NCBI GenBank assembly: GCA_023301335.1
Contig: JALZVA010000245.1
Location: 1-15,399 of the forward strand
From: Akkermansiaceae bacterium
GTDB lineage: Bacteria; Verrucomicrobiota; Verrucomicrobiia; Verrucomicrobiales; Akkermansiaceae
Length of the DNA: 15,399 bases
Direction: 5' to 3'
A program made the translations under genes and the position numbers. Under the pieces are notes generated by a model. The model was not told the origin of the DNA. It saw only the letters and a list, made by a program, of their open reading frames with translations, and searched no databases. Shown here one piece after another: positions 1-8,900 of the stretch (within the stretch, counting starts at the first letter, position 1; each line of letters begins with the position of its first letter).

Positions 1-72
1 CACTTTCCACTCTTGCTTGATCCCGTTCGGCGTTTTTATCTCTAACTCTTCCGTCTCTTTATTTTTTCTCAT
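1..72 (-). CDS. N-terminal fragment of an unidentified protein, cut by the left edge
   Basis: On the minus strand an ATG at 72-70 opens 24 codons without a stop before the window ends. The product starts MRKNKETEELEIKTPNG and is strongly charged and hydrophilic, so this part has no signal peptide. The ATG lies 14 bases after the stop codon of the acyltransferase gene, and a purine run (AGAGAAGA) directly precedes it, so the two genes are probably co-transcribed. In AlgI-type clusters the next gene is often an AlgJ/AlgX-like SGNH-fold protein with a cytoplasmic N-terminus and one membrane segment. That is context only; nothing in these 24 residues identifies a family. Confidence 0.5.
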   Translation of the reverse strand, partial: MRKNKETEELEIKTPNGIKQEWKV

Positions 73-86
73 TCTTCTCTAGTGTG

Positions 87-1490
87 TTAGAATTGAAAAT
101 AAATGAACTCTCCATGCACAATGGGTGGAAATTCGATCAGCATGAAAACGACGTAACAGTAAATCACCGCACGTACGCTCCAATGCACTAGCTCAAGCCT
201 TCGTAACAAAGGCTTCCGCTCTGCCCAAATTTCACAAATAAGCAGAGGTAGGGTGAAGAACACAAGCATCCAGAATCCATAGCGAGTGAAATCTGTGAGG
301 GTAAAATCCGTAACGATCTGCATCAGCATATCCCCCGCCTGACCAATCGACTCGGCTCGGAATAATAGCCAAGTTAAACACACCCATTGGAAAAACAGCA
401 CTACTGCAAGAGCATGTCCTAAAGGCCCTTTGAGAATCTTTCGTTTACCTAGCGGTCGATAGGCACAGAGTAGAGCTCCGTGAACAGCACCCCAACAGAT
501 AAAAGTCCATCCCGCTCCGTGCCATATCCCTCCAATAATCATGGTAAGCATCAGGTTACGGTACACTTTCCATCGCGCTCCCCTATTTCCACCTAAAGGG
601 ATGTAGAGGTAGTCTCTGAGCCATGAGGAAAGAGAAATATGCCAACGCTGCCAAAATTCTGAGGGATTACGTGCGAGGTAAGGGCGCTTAAAATTCACCA
701 TCAAATCGATCCCCATCCATTTTGACACCCCTCTGGCAATTGAAGAATACCCCGCAAAATCACCATAAATTTGGAACGCAAAAGCATACACCCCAATCAG
801 CATATCCGCCCCTGTAACTGCTTCATTCCCAGAAAACGCTCCATTAACAATGTAGGCTAAATTATCTGCCACGATGACTTTCAAAAATAGTCCATACATC
901 ACCAATGACAATCCCTCTGTGAAGTCTCCCTCTCTATTTTTTCGAGGGTTCATAATCTGAGGCAGAAGAGAGGATGATCTCTCAATCGGGCCAGCCACAA
1001 GCTGAGGGAAATACGCCACATAGAGCGCAAAGGTAGCGAGGTTCTTGGTCGGTTTCACCTCACCCCGATACACATCGATCGTGTAAGACATCGTCTGGAA
1101 TGTGTAGAATGATATCCCAACGGGTAATAGTATTTCCAGACTTGGCACGTGGGCTTGGAAGCCTAAGGCCGTGAGTGCCTCTACCGTCGATTCAATAAAG
1201 AAGCCCCAGTATTTAAAAAATCCAAGAATCGTTAAGGAACTAACAATGGAAACGGTGAGATAGATTTTTTTTCTCTTAAGATTCTCCTCCTGTACCTCAA
1301 TCCCCAATCCTGTGAGATAGTTGATCCCAGTGGTGAGTGCGATTAAGGGGATGAATCGCCAATCCCAACATGCGTAGAAAAAATAACTGGCAACCAGTAA
1401 TAGTCCATTCTGCGCCCGATGCCCACAGCAACGGTAGAGCAAGATGATCACCCCAAAGAAAAGCCAGAATACGTAACTATTAAAAAGCAT
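87..1490 (-). CDS. MBOAT-family O-acyltransferase, AlgI/DltB type
   Basis: A 467-residue polytopic membrane protein of the usual AlgI length. Hydrophobic segments run through almost the whole chain, starting at residues 5-20. Family hallmarks are visible: LPVGISFYTFQ at about 122-132, the block FWQRWHISLSSWLRDY at about 279-294 followed by YIPLGGNRG, and GGIWHGAGW with the invariant histidine at about residue 324, which corresponds to the catalytic His of AlgI. Such proteins pass acetyl (or another acyl) groups across the inner membrane to a periplasmic acceptor, for example alginate, cellulose or another exopolysaccharide; the substrate cannot be read here. The ATG at 1490 fits the typical AlgI N-terminus (MLFNSYVF). 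It has no Shine-Dalgarno sequence, and a candidate promoter lies so close that the mRNA may be almost leaderless. The gene is separated from rpoC by a terminator, so it is a different transcription unit. The family is secure, the substrate is not. Confidence 0.93.
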   Translation of the reverse strand: MLFNSYVFWLFFGVIILLYRCCGHRAQNGLLLVASYFFYACWDWRFIPLIALTTGINYLTGLGIEVQEENLKRKKIYLTVSIVSSLTILGFFKYWGFFIESTVEALTALGFQAHVPSLEILLPVGISFYTFQTMSYTIDVYRGEVKPTKNLATFALYVAYFPQLVAGPIERSSSLLPQIMNPRKNREGDFTEGLSLVMYGLFLKVIVADNLAYIVNGAFSGNEAVTGADMLIGVYAFAFQIYGDFAGYSSIARGVSKWMGIDLMVNFKRPYLARNPSEFWQRWHISLSSWLRDYLYIPLGGNRGARWKVYRNLMLTMIIGGIWHGAGWTFICWGAVHGALLCAYRPLGKRKILKGPLGHALAVVLFFQWVCLTWLLFRAESIGQAGDMLMQIVTDFTLTDFTRYGFWMLVFFTLPLLICEIWAERKPLLRRLELVHWSVRAVIYCYVVFMLIEFPPIVHGEFIYFQF

Positions 1491-1500
1491 GAGTTATAGA

Positions 1501-1529
1501 AATATAGCAGTGACCTTAGCTCCTCACAA
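1501..1529 (-). promoter_or_regulatory. Candidate sigma-70-type promoter of the acyltransferase gene
   Basis: On the minus strand TTGTGA (1529-1524, 4 of 6 to TTGACA) and TATATT (1506-1501, 5 of 6 to TATAAT) are separated by exactly 17 bases. It lies just beyond the rpoC terminator. The predicted transcription start near 1494 would leave only about four bases before the ATG at 1490, which matches the absence of a ribosome binding site. Confidence 0.45.
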
Positions 1530-1545
1530 AAACCACCTCTAGTAT

Positions 1546-1583
1546 AAAAAAAGCCCGTAGTCATTCAACCACGGGCTTTTAAA
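1546..1583 (-). terminator. Intrinsic terminator after rpoC
   Basis: A perfect 10-bp stem (AAAAGCCCGT at 1549-1558 with ACGGGCTTTT at 1571-1580) closes a 12-base loop. Read on the minus strand it ends in a run of seven T (complement of 1546-1552). It begins about 25 bases after the rpoC stop codon. The plus-strand side is also followed by T-rich sequence, so it could work in both directions, but no plus-strand gene ends here. Confidence 0.9.
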
Positions 1584-1604
1584 TTTTTTAACCTAGACTA
1601 TGGA

Positions 1605-4600
1605 TTAAGCATCTGTGCCGTCACCAAGAAGAGCATTGAGATCTCCTAGTGGGTCGTCACCGAGTCCGGAATTACCAGAGGAAGATGGGGTGTCTGCATT
1701 TTCAGAAGACTTTCCTTCTCCGTCCTTAAATTCGCCATCGCGAGCTGGCTTCTCTAGTCCTTCGATTGGGTTTCCGTGGATGTCCACGCCACGTGCTGCT
1801 GGTTCCTCTACAGTGAACTCAAATGAGCTCTCTTTGTGATCACGGAAACCAGTTCCCGCAGGAATGAGGTGACCCATGATGACGTTTTCCTTGAATCCAT
1901 TGAGGTTATCGATGCGGCCATGTGTGGCAGCTTCGGTAAGCACACGAGTGGTGTCCTGGAAGGAAGCAGCAGAGATGAATGAATCCGTCTCAAGTGATGC
2001 CTTTGTGATACCCAGAAGCACTGGTTCACATTCTGCAGGCATACCACCTTCAGCTTTCACACGCTTGTTCTCCTTCTTGAAATTGGTGCGGTCAACCTGA
2101 TCATCCCATAGGAAGGATGTATCACCAGGTTCGATGATCTTCACCTTACGAAGCATTTGGCGGATGATGACCTCCACGTGCTTATCGTTAATTTCTACAC
2201 CCTGGACACGGTAAACTTCCTGCACTTCATTCACTAAGTGTTCCTGAAGAACCTGAGGTCCACATGCTTCGAGAAGGTCAGCTGGGTCGATTGGACCGTC
2301 AGTGATATTATCTCCACGCTTGAGGTAGTCTCCTTCTGCGATACTGACACTCTGTCCCATAGGAACGAGGTGGTCAGCAGTCTCAGAAGACTCTTCATTA
2401 GTGATGATAACTTTCTTCTTCCCTCTCACAGTTCCACCAAAGGAGATGGTTCCATCGAGTTTAGCAATGACTGAGGCATCTTTCGGGCGACGTGCTTCGA
2501 AAAGCTCGGCGATACGTGGAAGACCACCTGTGATATCCTTTGTCTTAGAAGCCTGACGAGGCGTTCTAGCAAGCATGACACCACCGCCAACTTTCTGACC
2601 TTCTTTTACAGAAAGGTGAGCGCCGACTGGAACTGAGTAAGAAGCGAGGACTTCACCGGATTTGGCATCAACGATCACGACCTGCGGGTGAAGGTCTTCT
2701 TTGTGTTCGGTAACAACCATTCCTTTCTTACCCGTTTCACGGTCAGTTTCGTTGGCTACGGTAATCCCTACGATCATGTCGCGGAATTCGATTTTACCTG
2801 CTTTTTCTGTAAGAATCGGCACGTTATACGGATCCCATGTAACGAAGATCTTCTCAGCTTTCACTGACTCTCCGTCAGCGATTGAGATGATCGAACCGAT
2901 CACGAGGTTATGCTTTTCAAGCTCTTCTCCTGGAGTTCCGTCACTGTCTGCACGCACAGAAACTGATCCGTTCTTATTCAGAACAACGTAGTTTCCATTC
3001 GCATCTTTTACCGTGCGTAAGTCGTTATAGACCACGATACCAGAATTCTTAGCTTTCAGTTCAGGCTGCTTTGATGAGGAAAGCGCTACACCACCAGAGT
3101 GGAATGTACGCATCGTCAACTGTGTTCCCGGTTCACCGATCGACTGAGCAGCAATGATGCCTACAGCTTCACCGTGCTTGGCTATGACACCTGTAGCAAG
3201 GTTCAGACCGTAACACGTAGCACAGCATCCTCTTTCTGACTCACAAGTGAGGACAGAGCGGATCTTCAGTGCCTGGAAACCAATATTTTCGATACGGTTT
3301 GCTTGATTCTCATCGAGCACAGTGTTCGCGTCTGCAATAATTTCACCAGATACTGGATCTTTTACGCTATCGACTACGGTGCGTCCATAAATACGCTGAG
3401 AGAGTGAAGCTACTTCTTCGTCTCCGTCATAGATTGGTCCTACGATGATTCCGTTAAGTGTGCCACAATCTGTCTGAGTGATGATCACATCTTGAGCAAC
3501 GTCCACGAGCTTACGAGTCATGTAACCTGAGTCCGCTGTCTTAAGAGCTGTATCAGCAAGTCCCTTACGCGCACCGTGTGTGGAGATGAAGTATTCCAAC
3601 ACTGAAAGTCCCTCACGGAAGTTAGAAGTGATCGGGCGTTCAATAATCTCACCTGATGGCTTGGCCATAAGACCACGCATTCCAGAGAGCTGCTTAATCT
3701 GTGCCTTATTACCACGTGCACCAGAGTCAACCATCATGAAGAGTGGGTTCGCCATCTCTTCACCTTCGTTGTGCTCAAGCTTACGATAAAGCGCATTGGC
3801 GATATCATCACCCGCTTTGGTCCAGATATCCACTACCTGCTGGTAGCGTTCGTTGTTCGTGATCACACCTGACTGGTAAAGCTTGGTGACTTTTTCCACA
3901 CCTTCATAGGCTTTCTTAAGCACTTCAGGTTTTTCCTCAGGAATAACCATGTCAACGATTCCGATCGATGTTCCTGAACGCATCGCTTCCATGAAGCCAA
4001 GGTTCTTAAGTTTATCGAGCATCTCGACGGTAGCCTTCTTTCCTGCCTTCTGGTAAGTTCTCCAGATGAGGTCACCCATCTGCTTCTTCCCTACGTTGAA
4101 GTTAATGAAGCCTACGCCTTCTGGGAAAATCTCGTTGAAACGCACACGTCCTGCGGTGGTCTCGATGATTTTGGCATCTGTTTCACCAAACACCGTGTCA
4201 TTTCCGAGATCAGGGTTACGCAGTCTAACAAGGTCATGATACTTCACCTTACGTGAGGCGATAGCGAACTCCACTTCTGTGGTGTTTTCAAAGAGTGGCA
4301 AGTGCGTTTCTTTGATTGCTTCACGCTCTTTAGCTGTACGGTTACGGCTATATGTGAGGTAGTAACATCCGAGAATGATGTCCTGTGAAGGCGCTACAAT
4401 CGGACGGCCAGAGGCTGGTGAGAACAAGTTGTTCGGAGCCAACATCAGCTGACGTGCTTCCATCTGAGCTTCCACAGAAAGTGGAACGTGCACAGCCATC
4501 TGATCACCATCGAAGTCCGCATTGTATGCAGAACACACGAGTGGGTGCACACGAATAGCAGAACCCTCAATCAATACAGGGTCAAATGCCTGGATAGAAA

Positions 4601-5906
4601 GTCTGTGCAGAGTAGGAGCACGGTTGAGCATCACTGGGTGCCCTTGGGTGACTTCAGCAAGGATATCCCACACTTCTGTGGTCTTGCGATCGATCATTTT
4701 CTTCGCAGAACGAACGGTGTGGCAGTAGCCAAGTTCCTTAAGTCTACGGATAATAAATGGTTCGAAGAGTGTCAGTGCCATTCTCTTAGGAATACCACAT
4801 TGTCCGAGCTTCAGCTCAGGTCCACCTACGATTACAGAACGACCAGAGTAATCCACACGCTTTCCGAGAAGGTTCTGACGGAAACGTCCACCTTTACCTT
4901 TAAGCATATCTGAAAGTGACTTCAGTGCGCGGTTTCCTACACCTGTTACAGCGCGGCCGTGACGTCCATTATCGAAGAGCGCATCTACAGCTTCCTGAAG
5001 CATACGTTTTTCGTTACGGATAATCACTTCTGGAGTCTTCAGAAGAAGGAGATTCTTCAAACGATTATTACGGTTGATCACACGACGATAGAGGTCGTTC
5101 AGATCAGATGTCGCAAAACGTCCACCTTCAAGTGGAACAAGTGGACGAAGATCTGGTGGGATCACTGGAAGCACATTCATGACCATCCATTCTGGACGTG
5201 TCTTGGATGAGGAGAACCCTTGAACAAGCTTAAGACGCTTTGCTAGCTTCTTACGCACCTGCTTAGAGCGGGTATTGTTCATTAGTTCTTCAAGTTCCAC
5301 TAAAAGTTCAGCAAGCTTACACTGTGAGAGAAGATCTTGAAGTGCTTCAGCACCCATTGCTGCGCGGAATGAATCCTCGCCGTAATCGTCTTCTGCATCA
5401 CGGAGTTCTGTCTCAGTGAGGAGCTGTCCACGCTCAAGTGGAGTAGATCCAGAGTCAGTGACCATGTAATCTTCATAGTAAATCACACGTTCAAGCTGAC
5501 GTGCAGACATGTCCAGCATCAAGCCGATACGCGATGGCATACACTTGTAGAACCAGATGTGAGAAACAGGAACTGCAAGTTCGATGTGTCCCATGCGCTC
5601 ACGACGCACACGTGAAAGCGTTACCTCAACACCACAGCGGTCACAAGTGACGCCTTTGTGCTTGATACGCTTATACTTTCCACACGCACATTCCCAGTCA
5701 CGTGTAGGTCCGTAGATACGTTCACAGAAGAGACCGCCTTTTTCCGGCTTGAATGTCCGGTAGTTGATGGTTTCAGGATTTTGAACTTCACCTTTAGACC
5801 ATGAACGGATGGTCTCAGGGTTCGCTACGGTGATCGCCACATGATCGAATGATTCAGGTTGGCTGTTTACTCCGAAAAGTTCTTTAAGATTGGTTTCAAC
5901 ACTCAT
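1605..5906 (-). CDS. rpoC: DNA-directed RNA polymerase subunit beta-prime
   Basis: The 1433-residue beta-prime subunit, which supplies the catalytic magnesium site, clamp, bridge helix and trigger loop of RNA polymerase. The length is close to E. coli (1407). The N-terminal zinc site is intact with Cys73, Cys75, Cys88 and Cys91. NADFDGDQ at 462-469 gives the three aspartates that hold the catalytic Mg. The second zinc site is present as TDCGT plus the CESERGCCATC cluster. GIIAAQSIGEPGTQLTMRTF is the bridge-helix/trigger-loop region. No large lineage insertion is obvious. The last 50 residues (about 1384-1433) form a low-complexity tail rich in Gly, Asp and Ser ending in LGDLNALLGDGTDA. The start (MSVETNLKELFG) is the first sensible ATG; no Shine-Dalgarno sequence precedes it. 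The gene lies 85 bases after rpoB and is probably in one operon with it, followed by a terminator instead of rpsL-rpsG-fusA. Confidence 0.99.
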   Translation of the reverse strand: MSVETNLKELFGVNSQPESFDHVAITVANPETIRSWSKGEVQNPETINYRTFKPEKGGLFCERIYGPTRDWECACGKYKRIKHKGVTCDRCGVEVTLSRVRRERMGHIELAVPVSHIWFYKCMPSRIGLMLDMSARQLERVIYYEDYMVTDSGSTPLERGQLLTETELRDAEDDYGEDSFRAAMGAEALQDLLSQCKLAELLVELEELMNNTRSKQVRKKLAKRLKLVQGFSSSKTRPEWMVMNVLPVIPPDLRPLVPLEGGRFATSDLNDLYRRVINRNNRLKNLLLLKTPEVIIRNEKRMLQEAVDALFDNGRHGRAVTGVGNRALKSLSDMLKGKGGRFRQNLLGKRVDYSGRSVIVGGPELKLGQCGIPKRMALTLFEPFIIRRLKELGYCHTVRSAKKMIDRKTTEVWDILAEVTQGHPVMLNRAPTLHRLSIQAFDPVLIEGSAIRVHPLVCSAYNADFDGDQMAVHVPLSVEAQMEARQLMLAPNNLFSPASGRPIVAPSQDIILGCYYLTYSRNRTAKEREAIKETHLPLFENTTEVEFAIASRKVKYHDLVRLRNPDLGNDTVFGETDAKIIETTAGRVRFNEIFPEGVGFINFNVGKKQMGDLIWRTYQKAGKKATVEMLDKLKNLGFMEAMRSGTSIGIVDMVIPEEKPEVLKKAYEGVEKVTKLYQSGVITNNERYQQVVDIWTKAGDDIANALYRKLEHNEGEEMANPLFMMVDSGARGNKAQIKQLSGMRGLMAKPSGEIIERPITSNFREGLSVLEYFISTHGARKGLADTALKTADSGYMTRKLVDVAQDVIITQTDCGTLNGIIVGPIYDGDEEVASLSQRIYGRTVVDSVKDPVSGEIIADANTVLDENQANRIENIGFQALKIRSVLTCESERGCCATCYGLNLATGVIAKHGEAVGIIAAQSIGEPGTQLTMRTFHSGGVALSSSKQPELKAKNSGIVVYNDLRTVKDANGNYVVLNKNGSVSVRADSDGTPGEELEKHNLVIGSIISIADGESVKAEKIFVTWDPYNVPILTEKAGKIEFRDMIVGITVANETDRETGKKGMVVTEHKEDLHPQVVIVDAKSGEVLASYSVPVGAHLSVKEGQKVGGGVMLARTPRQASKTKDITGGLPRIAELFEARRPKDASVIAKLDGTISFGGTVRGKKKVIITNEESSETADHLVPMGQSVSIAEGDYLKRGDNITDGPIDPADLLEACGPQVLQEHLVNEVQEVYRVQGVEINDKHVEVIIRQMLRKVKIIEPGDTSFLWDDQVDRTNFKKENKRVKAEGGMPAECEPVLLGITKASLETDSFISAASFQDTTRVLTEAATHGRIDNLNGFKENVIMGHLIPAGTGFRDHKESSFEFTVEEPAARGVDIHGNPIEGLEKPARDGEFKDGEGKSSENADTPSSSGNSGLGDDPLGDLNALLGDGTDA

Positions 5907-5951
5907 GATATTTATGTAATCTTTAAAAGTTGTTAGTTTGAAGGATTTGAA

Positions 5952-5971
5952 GGAGGGGCTTGGCGCCCCCC
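5952..5971 (-). repeat. GC-rich hairpin in the rpoB-rpoC spacer
   Basis: GGGGC (5955-5958 plus C5959) pairs with GCCCC (5965-5969) around the loop TTGGC. G5952-G5953 can add two pairs with C5970-C5971 if A5954 is bulged. On the minus strand, the sense of rpoBC, no T run follows, so it does not look like a full terminator; pausing, processing or protection of the rpoC 5-prime end are possible. On the plus strand it is followed by CGTTTTTG and would resemble an intrinsic terminator, though no plus-strand gene is near. Confidence 0.6.
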
Positions 5972-5991
5972 GTTTTTGTTATTTGTGTTGA

Positions 5992-8900
5992 TTAGAGCGT
6001 AAGGTCGTCTAGTGAGAAGTCTTCGCCCGCATCTATGTCAATGACTGGTTTATCATTCTTCTTACCGGGACGCACATCCATTCCGAGTGACTGCATTTCC
6101 TTAATTAGAACGTTAAAGGACTCAGGGGTTCCTGCCTCGAGGTTATTATCCCCTTTGACAATTGCCTCGTAGATACGAGTCCTTCCCTGAACGTCATCTG
6201 ACTTCACCGTGAGGAGTTCCTGAAGAGTGTATGCTGCACCATATGCTTCTAGTGCCCACACCTCCATCTCACCGAATCTCTGACCACCATACTGGGCCTT
6301 ACCACCGAGCGGCTGCTGGGTAACAAGTGAGTATGGTCCAACGGCACGTGCGTGAAGTTTATCTGCCACGAGGTGACCGAGCTTCAGCATGTAGATCTGC
6401 CCCACCACAACTGGCTGGTGGATAGCGTCACCGGTGCGTCCATCATAGAGAGTGGACTTACCTGCTACGCTGCCGTCTTTTCCGTCACCGATCCAAGTAA
6501 ATCCGTCGACTTTCTTGGCTTCGCTCATGTAGTCCCAAATTTTCTGTTCTGGGATACCGTCGAAAATCGGAGTGGCTACTGTGAACCCGAGGGCTTTAGC
6601 GGCTACTCCAAGGTGCGTTTCAAGAACCTGTCCAACGTTCATTCGAGATGGCACACCGAGTGGGTTCAAGCAGATTTCAATAGGCGTTCCGTCTTCGAGG
6701 TAAGGCATATCTTCCTCTGGGACGATAACTGCGACAACACCTTTGTTACCGTGGCGTCCAGCCATCTTATCCCCTACTGAAAGCTTACGCTTAGCGGCGA
6801 TGAAGACTTTCACTTCCTTAATTACACCTGGATCAACCTCGTCACCAGATTCCATCTGGTCAAGACGACGCTCACGATCTGTGTCAAGCTCTTGGAAACG
6901 TCCTTCGAAAGAAGAAATGATTTCAAGAATCTTATTACGGATCGGTGATGGATCGATTTCGATGTGATCATAAATCGCAGCGAGCTTACGAAGAAGCGTC
7001 TTAGTGATCTTACGATTCGCAGGGATAATGATCTCACCTGACTGTGCATTAACAACGTCGAGTGGGATTTTTTCTCCAAGAAGAATGTCAGAAAGCTTCT
7101 CAGTGAGCTGGTCAGTGAGCTGGTCTTTTTTCTTCTTGTAGTCGTCATTGATCTTCTTCAGCTGCTTCTTGAGTTGCGCTGGATCAATGTCTGAATCCTT
7201 TCTGCGAGCTACACCGTGTGTAGAGATACGAATGTCCTGAACGATTCCTGTGCATCCTGATGGGACACGGAGTGAGGTATCCTTCACGTCAGCAGCTTTT
7301 TCCCCGAAGATGGCACGGAGGAGACGCTCTTCTGGAGCGAGTTCCGTCTCAGACTTTGGAGTGATCTTACCGACAAGAATGTCACCAGGCTTCACCTCTG
7401 CACCGATGCGGATGATTCCGTCATGGTCGAGGTTCTTCAGAGCTTCTTCCCCGACATTTGGAATGTCACGTGTGACTTCTTCAGGCCCGAGCTTGGTGTC
7501 ACGAGCTGCACACTCGAACTCAGAAATGTGGATGGAGGTGTAAATATCCTCTTTAACCACTTTCTCAGAGATAACGATGGCATCCTCGAAATTATATCCG
7601 TTCCAAGGCATGAATGCGACGAGCACGTTACGTCCAAGAGCGAGCTCGCCCTTCTCTGTATTTGCTCCGTCTGCAAGACAGTCTCCGATTTTCACCTTAT
7701 CGCCACGGTAGACGATCGGCTTCTGGTTCATACAGGTTCCTGCGTTTGAGCGCATGAATTTACGAAGTGGGTAAACGAATACGCCATTTTCGATGTCTGT
7801 AGAGACACATTCGATATCAGATAGGAATGCTTGATCTGGCACAGGGAGCTCACCGTCTTTTGTGACGATAATAATTTCCCCTGTAGATGCGGCTACGACT
7901 CCGTCAGACTCAGAAATGATGACTGCGCGGGAATCCGATGCGGCCTTTGCTTCCAGTCCCGTTCCTACGAGAGGACGGTCAGAGATAAGCAATGGAACAC
8001 CTTGGCGTTGCATGTTTGATCCCATCAATGCACGGTTGGCATCATCGTGTTCGAGGAATGGAATGAGTCCTGCAGCTACTGAAACGAGCTGCTTAGGAGA
8101 AACGTCCATGTAATCAACCGTTGATGATTCCACTTCGATGAACTCCCCTCTCTCACGTGCTGTGACGCGTTCGTTGAGGAAGTTTCCTTTGTCGTCGATG
8201 GCGTTGTTTGCCTGAGCGATGAGGAATTTTTCCTCTTGGTCGGCAGTCACGTATTCGATTTCATTGGTTACACGGCTATTTACGACCTTGCGGTAAGGTG
8301 TTTCGATGAATCCAAATTCATTGATACGTGCGTAGGTACACATCGAGTTGATGAGTCCAATATTCGGTCCTTCCGGAGTCTCAATAGGACAGATACGTCC
8401 GTAGTGGGATGGGTGCACATCACGCACCTCGAATCCTGCACGGTCACGATTAAGACCTCCTGGCCCAAGCGCTGAGAGACGACGCTTGTGCGTGAGCTCT
8501 GCAAGTGGGTTGGTTTGGTCCATGAACTGAGAAAGCTGAGAGCGGCCAAAGAAGTCTCTTACTACTGCAGAAAGAGCTTTTGGGTTGATCAGTTTCTGTG
8601 GCGTCATGCCTTCGATGTTTACATCAAAGAGAGTCATTCTCTCTTTAACGAGACGCTCGGTACGAGCAAGACCTACACGGCACTGATTCGCAAGAAGCTC
8701 ACCAACAGCACGCACACGACGTGAACCAAGGTGATCAATGTCATCGAGGACACCGTCTCCTTTTTTCGTCTTAAGAAGGTACTTCACCGCGTGGAGGAAA
8801 TCTTCTCCCACCATGGTGCGCTCGTGTGAGTCGACCTTGATCTCAAGCTTTGTGTTGATCTTATAACGACCTACACGTGTGAGATCATACTTCTTAGCAT

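Noticed and set aside
4422..4434. GAACA-AGT-TGTTC inverted repeat in rpoC
   Set aside because: It lies within conserved coding sequence and has the half-sites in the opposite order with a 3-base spacer, so it is not the LexA-type motif.
4488..4913. 141-codon plus-strand ORF opposite rpoC
   Set aside because: It is antisense to the highly conserved catalytic region of beta-prime, which fully explains the sequence.
6352..6780. 142-codon plus-strand ORF opposite rpoB
   Set aside because: It is a shadow of the conserved C-terminal part of beta, with no family resemblance or start signal of its own.
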